Shown: positions 50,341 to 63,600 of the stretch, piece by piece
How the letters are laid out: each line of letters opens with the position of its first letter
Position numbering within the stretch: the first letter of the stretch is position 1
Origin: Hydractinia symbiolongicarpus
Taxonomy: Eukaryota; Cnidaria; Hydrozoa; Anthoathecata; Hydractiniidae
Assembly: GCF_029227915.1 (NCBI RefSeq)
Contig: NC_079875.1
Span: 40,259,201 to 40,323,200 of the forward strand
Direction of reading: 5' to 3'
DNA: 64,000 nucleotides
Notes under the pieces: generated by a model
Databases searched by the model: none
Seen by the model: only the letters and a program-made list of their open reading frames with translations
What the model was told of the DNA's origin: nothing
Program-made: the position numbers and the translations under genes

Positions 50341-53340
50341 ACCAATCCTAGCCATTATCGCGCGCTGAGGAAATAGCGATAGTTTCAAAAACTACATTTC
50401 ATTGACTTTCTAACGGTGTCAGTCCGTTTGAGTTACAACGGTTGGGTCACATATTCGTACCAACATGTATTTAGCGATATTTTTCTGATATTACTAGGTT
50501 GCATCGCTTTTAACTATGAAACGATTGACTGTGGGACTTAATTGAGCTAACATTGGACTGTGACTTGATAAATGTGATAAAAGAGACTATTGGACTCCAA
50601 GAAAAAACATTCTTCTTAATTTGACATGATTGCCGGAACTCAGCGATTACACTGGCCGCTGTGGTAGCGCTCCATTAAAGAATTAAGATAAAAAGTCATT
50701 TTTTTATTGTGGGACCAATCCTAGCCAATATCTCGCCCTGAAGAAATAACGACAGTTTCAAAAACTACATTTCATTGACTTTCTAACGGTGTCAGTCCGT
50801 TTGAGTTACAACGGTTGGGTCACATATTCGTACCAACATGTATTTAGCGATATTTTTTTGATATTACTAGGTTGCATCGCTTTTAACAATGAAACGTTGA
50901 CTGTGGGACTTAATCGATCTAACTTTGGACTGTGACCTGATAAATGTGATAAATGAGACAATTGTACTCCAAGAAATAACATTCTTGTTAATTTGACGTG
51001 ATTGCCGGAACTCAGCGATTACACTGGGCTCTGTGGTAGCGCTTTATTTAAAAACTAAGCTAAAAAAAGTCACTTTTTTTACTGTGGTACCTATCCTAGC
51101 CCTTAGCGCGCGTTGAAGAAAAAGCGACAGTTTCAAAAACTATATTTCATTGACTTTCTAACGGTGTCAGTCCGTTTGAGTTACAACAGTTGGGTAACAT
51201 ATTCGTACCAACATGTATTTAGCGATATTTTTCTGATATTACTAGGTTGCATCACTTTTAACTATGAAACGATTCACTGTGGGACTTAATTGAGCTAACT
51301 TTGGACTGTCACCTGATAAATGTGATAAAAGAGACAATTGGACTCCAAGAAAAAACATTCTTCTTAATTTGACATTATTGCCGAAACTCAGCGATTACAC
51401 TGGGCTCTGTGGTAGCACTTCATTTAAGAATTATGATAAAAAAAGTCATTTTTTTATTGTGGGACCAATCCTAGCCATTATCGCGCGCTGAGGAAATAGC
51501 GACAGTTTCAAAAACTACATTTCATAGACTTTCTAACGGTGTCAGTCTGTTTGAGTTTCAACGGTTGTGTCACATATTCGTACCAACATGTATTTAGCGA
51601 TATTTTTTTGATATTACTAGGTTGCATCGCTTTTAACAATGAAACGATTGACTGTGGGACTTAATTGATCTAACTTAGGACTGTGACCTGATAAATGTGA
51701 TAAATGAGACAATTGGACTCCAAGAAATAACATTCTTGTTAATTTGACGCGATTGCCGGAACTCAGCGATTACACTGGGCACTGTGGTAGCGCTTCATTT
51801 AAAAATTAAGCTAAAAAAGTCATTTTTTTTACTGTAGGACCTATCCTAGCCGTTAGCGCGCGTTGAAGAAAAAGCAACAGTTTCAAAAACTACATTTCAT
51901 TGACTTTCTAACGGTGTCAGTCCGTTTGAGTTACAACGGTTGGGTCACATATTCGTACCAACATGTATTTAGCGATATTTTTCTGATATTACTAGGTTGC
52001 ATCGCTTTTAACTATGAAACGATTGACTGTGGGACTTAATTGAGCTAACTTTGAACTGTCACCTGATAAATGTGATAAAAGAGACAATTGGACTCCAAGA
52101 AAAAACATTCTTCTTAATTTGACATGATTGCCGAAACTCAGCAATTACACTGGGCTCTGTGGTAGCGCTTCATTTAAGAATTATGATAAAAAAAGTCATT
52201 TTTTTATTGTGGGACCAATCCTAGCCATTATCGCGCGCTGAGGAAATAGCGACAGTTTCAAAAACTACATTTCATAGACTTTCTAACGGTGTCAGTCCGT
52301 TTGAGTTTCAACGGTTGTGTCACATGTTCGTACCAACATGTATTTAGCGATATTTTTTTGATATTACTAGGTTGCATCGCTTTTAACAATGAAACGTTGA
52401 CTGTGTGACTTAATTGAACTAACTTTGGACTGTGACCTAATAAATGTGATAAATGAGACAATTGGACTCCAAGAAATAACATTCTTGTTAATTTGACGCG
52501 ATTGCCGGAACTCAGCGATTACACTGGGCACTGTGGTAGCGCTTCATTTAAAAATTAAGATAAAAAAAGTCATTTTTTTTATTGTGGGACCAATTCTAGC
52601 CGTTATTGCGTGCTAAAAAAATAGCGACAGTTTCAAGAACTACATTTCATTGACTTTCTAACGGTGTCAGTCCGTTTGAGTTACGACGGTTGGGTCACAT
52701 ATTCGTACCAACATGTGTTTAGCGATATTTTTCTGATATTACTAGCTTGCATCGCTTTTAACAATGAAACGATTGACTGTGGGACTTAATTGAGCTAACT
52801 TTGGACTGTCACCTGATAAATGTGATAAAAGAGACAATTGGACTCCAAGAAAAAACATTCTTCTTAATTTGACATGATTGCCGAAACTCAGCGATTACAC
52901 TGGGCTCTCTGGTAGCGCTTCATTTAAGAATTATGATAAAAAAAGTCATTTTTTTATTGTGGGACCAATCCTAGCCATTATCCTGCGCTGAGGAAATAGC
53001 GACAGTTTCAAAAACTACATTTCATTGACTTTCTAACGGTGTCAGTCCGTTTGAGTTTCAACGGTTGTGTTACATATTCGTACCAACATGTATTTAGCGA
53101 TATTTTTTTGATATTACTAGGTTGCATCGCTTGTAAAAATGAAACGTTGACTGTGGGACTTAATTGATCTAACTTTGGACTGTGACCTGATAAATGTGAT
53201 AAATGAGACAATTGTACCACCAAGAAATAACATTCTTCTTTATTTGACGTGATTGCTGGAACTCAGCGATTACACTGGGCTCTGTGATAGCGCTTCATTT
53301 AAGAATTATGATAAAAAAGTCATTTTTTTATTGTGGGACC
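50341..53340 (+). repeat. Eight-unit block, copy 1 (offset 2997)
   Basis: CTAACATTGGACTGTGACTTG near 50548 recurs 2997 bp later. Further shared rare forms are CACATGTTCGTACC, TGTGACCTAATAAATG, TTATTGCGTGCTAAAAAAATAG and ATGTGTTTAGCG. The last 540 bp (about 52795-53340) instead match about 47177-47722 (offset 5618): both have GCTTGTAAAAATGAAACG and ATTGTACCACCAAG. No gene is present. Confidence 0.85.
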
Positions 53341-55790
53341 AATCCTAGCCATTATCGCGCGCTGAGGAAATAGCGATAGTTTCAAAAACTACATTTCATT
53401 GACTTTCTAACGGTGTTAGTCCGTTTGAGTTACAACGGTTGGGTCACATATTCGTACCAACATGTATTTAGCGATATTTTTCTGATATTACTAGGTTGCA
53501 TCGCTTTTAACTATGAAACGATTGACTGTGGGACTTAATTGAGCTAACATTGGACTGTGACTTGATAAATGTGATAAAAGAGACTATTGGACTCCAAGAA
53601 AAAACATTCTTCTTAATTTGACATGATTGCCGGAACTCAGCGATTACACTGGCCGCTGTGGTAGCGCTCCATTAAAGAATTAAGATAAAAAGTCATTTTT
53701 TTATTGTGGGACCAATCCTAACCAATATCTCGCGCTGAAGAAATAACGACAGTTTCAAAAACTACATTTCATTGACTTTCTAACGGTGTCAGTCCGTTTG
53801 AGTTACAACGGTTGGGTCACATATTCGTACCAACATGTATTTAGCGATATTTTTTTGATATTACTAGGTTGCATCGCTTTTAACAATGAAACGTTAACTG
53901 TGGGACTTAATCGATCTAACTTTGGACTGTGACCTGATAAATGTGATAAATGAGACAATTGTACTCCAAGAAATAACATTCTTGTTAATTTGACGTGATT
54001 GCCGGAACTCAGCGATTACACTGGGCTCTGTGGTAGCGCTTTATTTAAAAATTAAGCTAAAAAAAGTCATTTTTTTTACTGTGGTACCTATCCTAGCCCT
54101 TAGCGCGCGTTGAAGAAAAAGCGACAGTTTCAAAAACTATATTTCATTGACTTTCTAACGGTGTCAGTCCGTTTGAGTTACAACAGTTGGGTAACATATT
54201 CGTACCAACATGTATTTAGCGATATTTTTCTGATATTACTAGGTTGCATCACTTTTAACTATGAAACGATTCACTGTGGGACTTAATTGAGCTAACTTTG
54301 GACTGTCACCTGATAAATGTGATAAAAGAGACAATTGGACTCCAAGAAAAAACATTCTTCTTAATTTGACATTATTGCCGAAACTCAGCGATTACACTGG
54401 GCTCTGTGGTAGCACTTCATTTAAGAATTATGATAAAAAAAGTCATTTTTTTATTGTGGGACCAATCCTAGCCATTATCGCGCGCTGAGGAAATAGCGAC
54501 AGTTTCAAAAACTACATTTCATAGACTTTCTAACGGTGTCAGTCTGTTTGAGTTTCAACGGTTGTGTCACATATTCGTACCAACATGTATTTAGCGATAT
54601 TTTTTTGATATTACTAGGTTGCATCGCTTTTAACAATGAAACGATTGACTGTGGGACTTAATTGAGCTAACTTAGGACTGTGACCTGATAAATGTGATAA
54701 ATGAGACAATTGGACTCCAAGAAATAACATTCTTGTTAATTTGACGCGATTGCCGGAACTCAGCGATTACACTGGGCACTGTGGTAGCGCTTCATTTAAA
54801 AATTAAGCTAAAAAAGTCATTTTTTTTACTGTAGGACCTATCCTAGCCGTTAGCGCGCGTTGAAGAAAAAGCGACAGTTTCAAAAACTACATTTCATTGA
54901 CTTTCTAACGGTGTCAGTCCGTTTGAGTTCCAACGGTTGGGTCACATATTCGTACCAACATGTATTTAGCGATATTTTTCTGATATTACTAGGTTGCATC
55001 GCTTTTAACTATGAAACGATTGACTGTGGGACTTAATTGAGCTAACTTTGAACTGTCACCTGATAAATGTGATAAAAGAGACAATTGGACTCCAAGAAAA
55101 AACATTCTTCTTAATTTGACATGATTGCCGAAACTCAGCAATTACACTGGGCTCTGTGGTAGCGCTTCATTTAAGAATTATGATAAAAAAAGTCATTTTT
55201 TTATTGTGGGACCAATCCTAGCCATTATCGCGCGCTGAGGAAATAGCGACAGTTTCAAAAACTACATTTCATAGACTTTCTAACGGTGTCAGTCCGTTTG
55301 AGTTTCAACGGTTGTGTCACATGTTCGTACCAACATGTATTTAGCGATATTTTTTTGATATTACTAGGTTGCATCGCTTTTAACAATGAAACGTTGACTG
55401 TGTGACTTAATTGAACTAACTTTGGACTGTGACCTAATAAATGTGATAAATGAGACAATTGGACTCCAAGAAATAACATTCTTGTTAATTTGACGCGATT
55501 GCCGGAACTCAGCGATTACACTGGGCACTGTGGTAGCGCTTCATTTAAAAATTAAGATAAAAAAAGTCATTTTTTTTATTGTGGGACCAATTCTAGCCGT
55601 TATTGCGTGCTAAAAAAATAGCGACAGTTTCAAGAACTACATTTCATTGACTTTCTAACGGTGTCAGTCCGTTTGAGTTACGACGGTTGGGTCACATATT
55701 CGTACCAACATGTGTTTAGCGATATTTTTCTGATATTACTAGCTTGCATCGCTTTTAACAATGAAACGATTGACTGTGGGACTTAAGTGA
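53341..55790 (+). repeat. Eight-unit block, partial copy 2 (offset 2997)
   Basis: This block repeats about 50341-52793 nearly exactly, including CACATGTTCGTACC near 55319 and ATGTGTTTAGCG near 55710. Private changes include CCTAACCAATATC near 53717 and GAAACGTTAACTG near 53888. No gene is present. Confidence 0.85.
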
Positions 55791-58010
55791 GCTAACTTTG
55801 GACTGTGACCTGATAAATGTGATGAATGAGACAATTGGACACCAAGAAATAACATTCTTCTTAATTTGACATGATTGCCGAAACTCAGCGAATACACTGG
55901 GCTCTGTAGTAGCGCTTCATTTAAGAATTAAGTTAAAAAAAGTCATTTTTTTATTGTGGGACCAATCCTAGACGTTATCGCGCGCTGAGGAAATAGCGAC
56001 AGTTTCAAAAATTACATTTCATTGTCTTTCTAACGGTGTCAGTCCGTTTGGGTTTCAACGGTTGTGTCACATATTCGTACCAACATGTATTTAGCGATAT
56101 TTTTTTGATATTACCAGGTTGCATCGCTTTTAACAATGAAATGATTGACTGTGGGACTTAATTGAACTAACTTTGGACTTTGACCTGATAAATGTGAAAA
56201 ATCAGACAATTTGACTCCAACAAATAACATTCTTCTTAATGATTGCCGAAACTCAGCGATTACACTGGGCTCTGTGGTAGCGCTTCATTTAAGAATTATG
56301 ATAAAAAATCAGTTTTTTATTGTTGGACCAATCCTAGCCATTATTGCGCGCTGAGGAAATAGCGACAGTTTCAAAAACTACATTTCATTGACTTTCTAAC
56401 GGTGTCAGTCCGTTTGAATTTCAACGGTTGTGTCACATATTCGTACCAACATGTATTTAGAGATATTTTTTTGATATTACTAGGTTGAATCGCTTTTAAC
56501 AATAAAACGTTGCCTGTGGGACGTAATTGAACTAACTTTGGACTGTGACCTGATAAATGTGATAAATAAGACAATTAGACTCCAAGAAATAACATTCTTG
56601 TTAATTTGACGTGATTGCCGGAACTCAGCGATTACACTGGGCACTGTGGTAGCGCTTCATTTAAAAATTAAGCTAAATAAAGTCATTTTTTTACTGTGGG
56701 ACCTATCCTAGCCGTTAGCGCGCCTTGACGAAAAAGCGACAGTTTCAAAAACTACATTTCATTGACTTTCTAACGGTGTCAGTCCGTTTGAGTTACAACG
56801 GTTGGCTTACATATTCGTACCAACATGTATTTAGCGATATTTTTCTGATATTACTAGGTTGCATCGCTTTTAACTATGAAACGATTGACTGTGGGACTTA
56901 ATTGAGCTAACTTTGGACTGTCACCTGATAAATGTGATAAAGGAGACTATTGGACTCCATGAAAAAACATTCTTCTTAATTTGACATGATTGCCGGAACT
57001 CAGCGATTACACTGGCCACTGTGGTAGCGCTTCATTTAAGAGTTTAGATAAATAAGTCATTCTTTACTGTGGGACCAGTCCTATCTGTTATCGCGCGCGG
57101 AAGAAAAAGCGACAGTTTCAAAAACTAAAATTTATTGAATTTCTAACGGTGTCAGTCCGTTTCAGTTACAACGGTTTGGTCACATATTCGTACAACATGT
57201 ATTTAGCGATATTTTTCTGATATTAATAGGTTGCATCGCTTTTAACTATGAAACGATTGACTGTGGGACTTAATTGAACTAACTTTGGACTCTGGCCTGA
57301 TAAATGTGATAAATGAGACAATTGGACACCAAGAAATAACATTCTTCTTAATTTGACATGATTGCCGAAACTCAGAGATTACTCTGGGCTCTGTGGTAGC
57401 GCTTCATTTAAGAATTAAGTTAAAAAAAGTCATTTTTTTATTGTGGAACCAATCCTAGACATTATCGCGCGCTGAGGAAATAGCGACAGTTTCAAAAACT
57501 ACATTTCATTGACTTTCTAATGGTGTCAGTCACTTTGAGTTTCAACGGTTGTGTCACATATTCGTACCAACATGTATTTAGCGATATTTTTTTGATATTA
57601 CTAGGTTGCATCGCTTTTAACAATGAAACGTTGACTGTGGGACTTAATTGAACTAACTTTGGACTGTGACCTGATAAATGTGATAAATGAGACAATTGGA
57701 CTCCAAGAAATAACATTCTTCTTAATTTGACGTGATTGCCGGAACTCAGCGATTACACTGGGCTCTGTGGTAGCGCTTTATTTAAAAGTTAACCTAAAAA
57801 AAGTCATTTTTTTTACTGTGGGACCTATCCTAGCCGTTAGCGCGCGCGGAAGAAAAAGCGACAGTTTCAAAAACTACATTTCATTGACTTTCTAACGGTG
57901 TCAGTCCGTTTGAGTTACAACGGTTGGGTAACATATTCGTACCAACATGTATTTAGCGATATTTTTCTGATATTACTAGGTTGCATCGCTTTTAACTATG
58001 AAACGATTCA
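55791..58010 (+). repeat. Divergent satellite block with indels
   Basis: These units are more irregular than the preceding ones. They show TTAAGTGAGC, GATGAATGAGAC, GAAATGATTGAC, a 7-bp deletion giving CTTAATGATTGCCG (56236-56249), CGTACAACATG with one base missing (57191 area) and TCAGTCACTTTGAG (57528). The same set recurs at 61-64 kb with offsets 5602 (15 units), 5227 (14 units) and 6339 (17 units). No gene is present. Confidence 0.82.
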
Positions 58011-60640
58011 CTGTGGGACTTAATTGAGCTATCTTTGGACTGTCACCTGATAAATGTGATAAAAGAGACAATTGGACTCCAAGAAAAAACATTCTTCTTA
58101 ATTTGACATGATTGCCGAAACTCAGCGATTACACTGGGCTCTGTGGTAGCGCTTCATTTAAGAATTATGATAAAAAAAGTCATTTTTTTATTGTGGGACC
58201 AATCCTAGCCATTATCCTGCGCTGAGGAAATAGCGACAGTTTCAAAAACTACATTTCATTGACTTTCTAACGGTGTCAGTCCGTTTGAGTTTCAACAGTT
58301 GTGTTACATATTCGTACCAACATGTATTTAGCGATATTTTTTTGATATTACTAGGTTGCATCGCTTTTAACAATGAAACGTTGACTGTGGGACTTAATTG
58401 ATCTAACTTTGGACTGTGACCTGATAAATGTGATAAATGAGACAATTGGACTCCAAAAAATAACATTCTTCTTTATTTGACGTGATTGCTGGAACTCAGC
58501 GATTACACTGGGCTCTGTGATAGCGCTCCATTTAAGAATTAAGATAAAAAGTCATTTTTTTATTGTGGGACCAATCCTAGCCAATATCTCGCGCTGAAGA
58601 AATAACGACAGTTTCAAAAACTACATTTCATTGACTTTCTAACGGTGTCAGTCCGTTTGAGTTACAACGGTTGGGTCACATATTCGTACCAACATGTATT
58701 TAGCGATATTTTTTTGATATTACTAGGTTGCATCGCTTTTAACAATGAAACGTTGACTGTGGGACTTAATCGATCTAACTTTGGACTGTGACCTGATAAA
58801 TGTGAATAATGAGACAATTGTACTCCTAGAAATAACATTCTTGTTAATTTGACGTAATTGTTGGAACTCAGCGATTACACTGGGCTCTGTGGTAGCGCTT
58901 TATTTAAAAATTAAGCTAAAAAAAGTCATTTTTTTTACTGTGGTACCTATCCTAGCCCTTAGCGCGCGTTGAAGAAAAAGCGACAGTTTCAAAAACTATA
59001 TTTCATTGACTTTCTAACGGTGTCAGTCCGTTTGAGTTACAACAGTTGGGTAACATATTCGTACCAACATGTATTTAGCGATATTTTTCTGATATTACTA
59101 GGTTGCATCACTTTTAACTATGAAACGATTCACTGTGGGACTTAATTGAGCTAACTTTGGACTGTCACCTGATAAATGTGATAAAAGAGACAATTGGACT
59201 CCAAGAAAAGACATTCTTCTTAATTTGACATTATTGCCGAAACTAAGCGATTACACTGGGCTCTGTGGTGGCACTTCATTTAAGAATTATGATAAAAAAA
59301 GTCATTTTTTTATTGTGGGACCAATCCTAGCCATTATCGCGCGCTGAGGAAATAGCGACAGTTTCAAAAACTACATTTCATAGACTTTCTAACGGTGTCA
59401 GTCTGTTTGAGTTTCAACGGTTGTGTCACATATTCGTACCAACATGTATTTAGCGATATTTTTTTGATATTACTAGGTTGCATCGCTTTTAACAATGAAA
59501 CGTTGACTGTGGGACTTAATTGAACTAACTTTGGACTGTGACCTGATAAATGTGATAAATGAGACAATTGGTTTCCAAGAAATAACATTCTTCTTAATTT
59601 GAAGTGATTGCCCGAACTCAGCGATTACACTGGGCTCTGTGGTAGGGCATTATTTAAGAATTAAGATAAAAAAGTCATTTCTTTATTGCGGGTCCAATCC
59701 TATCCATTATCTCGCGCTGAAGAAATATCGACAGTTTCAAAAACTACATTTCATTGACTTTCTAACGGTGTCAGTCCGTTTGAGTTACAACGGTTGGGTC
59801 ACATATTCGTACCAACATGTATTTAGCGATATTTTTCTGATATTACTAGGTTGCATCGCTTTTAACTATGAAACGATTGACTGTGGGACTTAATTGAGCT
59901 AACTTTGAACTGTCACCTGATAAATGTGATAAGAGAGACAATTGGACTCCAAGAAAAAACATTCTTCTTACTTTGACATGATTGCCGAAACTCAGAGATT
60001 ACACTGGGCTCTGTGGTAGCGCTTCATTTAAGAATTATGATAAAAAAAGTCATTTTTTTATTGTGGGACCAATCCTAGCCATTATCGCGCGCTGAGGAAA
60101 TAGCGACAGTTTCAAAAACTACATTTCATAGACTTTCTAACGGTGTCAGTCCGTTTGAGTTTCAACGGTTGTGTCACATGTTCGTACCAACATGTATTTA
60201 GCGATATTTTTTTGATATTACTAGGTTGCATCGCTTTTAACAATGAAACGTTGACTGTGGGACTTAATTGAACTAACTTTGGACTGTGACCTGATAAATG
60301 TGATAAATGAGACAATTGGTTTCCAAGAAATAACATTCTTCTTAATTTGACGTGATTGCCAGAACTCAGCGATTACACTGGGCACTGTGATAGCGCTTCA
60401 TTTAAAAATTAAGATAAAAAAAGTCATTTTTTTATTGTGGGACCAATTCTAGCCGTTATTGCGTGCTGAAGAAATATCGACAGTTTCAAAAACTACATTT
60501 CATTAACTTTCTAACGGTGTCAGACCGTCTGAGTTACAACGGTTGGTTCACATATTCGTACCAACATGTATTTAGCGATACTTTTCTGATATTACTAGGT
60601 TGCATCGCTTTTAACAATGAAACGATTGACTGTGGGACTT
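58011..60640 (+). repeat. Mosaic satellite block from several upstream blocks
   Basis: Successive pieces resemble different upstream places. About 57775-58510 matches 46.9-47.7 kb (offset 10851). About 58520-58780 is like 50.7-50.9 kb, 58790-59360 like 53.9-54.5 kb, 59364-59890 like 45.1-45.7 and 48.1-48.7 kb, and 59890-60640 like 52.0-52.8 kb. Markers include GGTAGGGCATTATTTAAG (59641 area), GGTTTCCAAGAAATAAC and CACATGTTCG (60176 area). No gene is present. Confidence 0.75.
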
Positions 60641-63600
60641 AATTGAGCTAACTTAGGACTGTGACCTGATAAATGTGATAAATGAGACAATTGGACTCCA
60701 AGAAATAACATTCTTATTAATTTGACGTGATTGCCGGAACTCAGCGATTACACTGGGCACTTTGGTAGCGCTTCATTTAAAAATTCAGCTAAAAAAAGTC
60801 ATTTTTTTACTGTAGCACCTATCCTAGCCCTTAGCGCGCGTTGAAGAAAAAGCGACAGTTTCAAAAACTACATTTCATTGACTTTCTAACGGTGTCAGTC
60901 CGTTTGAGTTATAACGGTTGGGTCACATATTCGTACCAACATGTATTTAGCGATATCTTTCTGATATTACTAGGTTACATCGCTTTTAACTATGAAACGA
61001 TTGACTGTGGGACTTAATTGAAGTAACTTTGGGCTGTGACCTGATAAATGTGATAAATGAGACAATTGGACTCCAAGAAATTACATTCTTCTTAATTGGA
61101 CGTGATTGCCGGAACTCAGCGATTACACTGGCCGCTGTGGTAGCCCTTCATTTAAGAATTTAGATAAATCAGTTATTCTTTACTGTGGGACCAATCCTAT
61201 CTGTTATCGCGCGGAAGAAATAGCGACAGTTTCAAAAACTAAATTTCATTGAATTTCTAACGGTGTCAGTCCGTTTCAGTTACAACGGTTAGGTCACATA
61301 TTCGTACCAACATGTATTTAGCGATATTTTTCTGATATTACTAGGTTGCATTGCTTTTAACTATGAAACGATTGACTGTGGGACTTAATTGAACTAACTT
61401 TGGACTCTGGCCTGATAAATGTGATGAATGAGACAATTGGACACCAAGAAATAACATTCTTCTTAATTTGACATGATTGCCGAAACTCAGCGAATACACT
61501 GGGCTCTGTGGTAGCGCTTCATTTAAGAATTAAGTTAAAAAAAGTCATTTTTTTATTGTGGGACCAATCCTAGACGTTATCGCACGCTGAGGAAATAGCG
61601 ACAGTTTCAAAAACTACATTTCATTGTCTTTCTAACGGTGTCAGTCCGTTTGGGTTTCAACGGTTGTGTCACATATTCGTACCAACATGTATTTAGCGAT
61701 ATTTTTTTGATATTACCAGGTTGCATCGCTTTTAACAATGAAATGATTGACTGTGGGACTTAATTGAACTAACTTTGGACTTTGACCTGATAAATGTGAA
61801 AAATCAGACAATTGGACTTCAACAAATAACATTCTTCTTAATGATTGCCGAAACTCAGCGATTACACTGGGCTCTGTGGTAGCGCTTCATTTAAGAATTA
61901 TGATAAAAAATCAGTTTTTTATTGTTGGACCAATCCTAGCCATTATTGCGCGCTGAGGAAATAGCGACAGTTTGAAAAACTACATTTCATTGACTTTCTA
62001 ACGGTGTCAGTCCGTTTGAATTTCAACGGTTGTGTCACATATTCGTACCAACATGTATTTAGAGATATTTTTTGATATTACTAGGTTGCATCGCTTTTAA
62101 CTATGAAACGATTGACTGTGGGACTTAATTGAGCTAACTTTGGACTGTCACCTGATAAATGTGATAAAGGAGACTATTGGACTCCAAGAAAAAACATTCT
62201 TCTTAATTTGACATGATTGCCGGAACTCAGCGATTACACTGGCCACTGTGGTAGCGCTTCATTTAAGAGTTTAGATAAATAAGTCATTCTTTACTGTGGG
62301 ACCAGTCCTATCTGTTATCGCGCGCGGAAGAAATAGCGACAGTTTCAAAAACTAAAATTCATTGAATTTCTAACGGTGTCAGTCCGTTTCAGTTACAACG
62401 GTTTGGTCACATATTCGTACAACATGTATTTAGCAATATTTTTCTGATATTAATAGGTTGCATCGCTTTTAACTATGAAACGATTGACTGTGGGACTTAA
62501 TTGAACTAACTTTGGACTCTGGCCTGATAAATGTGATAAATGAGACAATTGGACACCAAGAAATAACATTCTTCTTAATTTGACATGATTGCCGAAACTC
62601 AGCGATTACTCTGGGCTCTGTGGTAGCGCTTCATTTAAGAATTAAGTTAAAAAAAGTCATTTTTTTATTGTGGGACCAATCCTAGACGTTATCGCACGCT
62701 GAGGAAATAGCGACAGTTTCAAAAACTACATTTCATTGTCTTTCTAACGGTGTCAGTCCGTTTGGGTTTCAACGGTTGTGTCACATATTCGTACCAACAT
62801 GTATTTAGCGATATTTTTTTGATATTACCAGGTTGCATCGCTTTTAACAATGAAATGATTGACTGTGGGACTTAATTGAACTAACTTTGGACTTTGACCT
62901 GATAAATGTGAAAAATCAGACAATTGGACTCCAACAAATAACATTCTTCTTAATGATTGCCGAAACTCAGCGATTACACTGGGCTCTGTGGTAGCGCTTC
63001 ATTTAAGAATTATGATAAAAAATCAGTTTTTTATTGTTGGACCAATCCTAGCCATTATTGCGCGCTGAGGAAATAGCGACAGTTTGAAAAACTACATTTC
63101 ATTGACTTTCTAACGGTGTCAGTCCGTTTGAATTTCAACGGTTGTGTCACATATTCGTACCAACATGTATTTAGAGATATTTTTTGATATTACTAGGTTG
63201 CATCGCTTTTAACTATGAAACGATTGACTGTGGGACTTAATTGAGCTAACTTTGGACTGTCACCTGATAAATGTGATAAAGGAGACTATTGGACTCCAAG
63301 AAAAAACATTCTTCTTAATTTGACATGATTGCCGGAACTCAGCGATTACACTGGCCACTGTGGTAGCGCTTCATTTATGAGTTTAGATAAATAAGTCATT
63401 CTTTACTGTGGGACCAGTCCTATCTGTTATCGCGCGCGGAAGAAATAGCGACAGTTTCAAAAACTAAAATTCATTGAATTTCTAACGGTGTCAGTCCGTT
63501 TCAGTTACAACGGTTTGGTCACATATTCGTACAACATGTATTTAGCAATATTTTTCTGATATTAATAGGTTGCATCGCTTTTAACTATGAAACGATTGAC

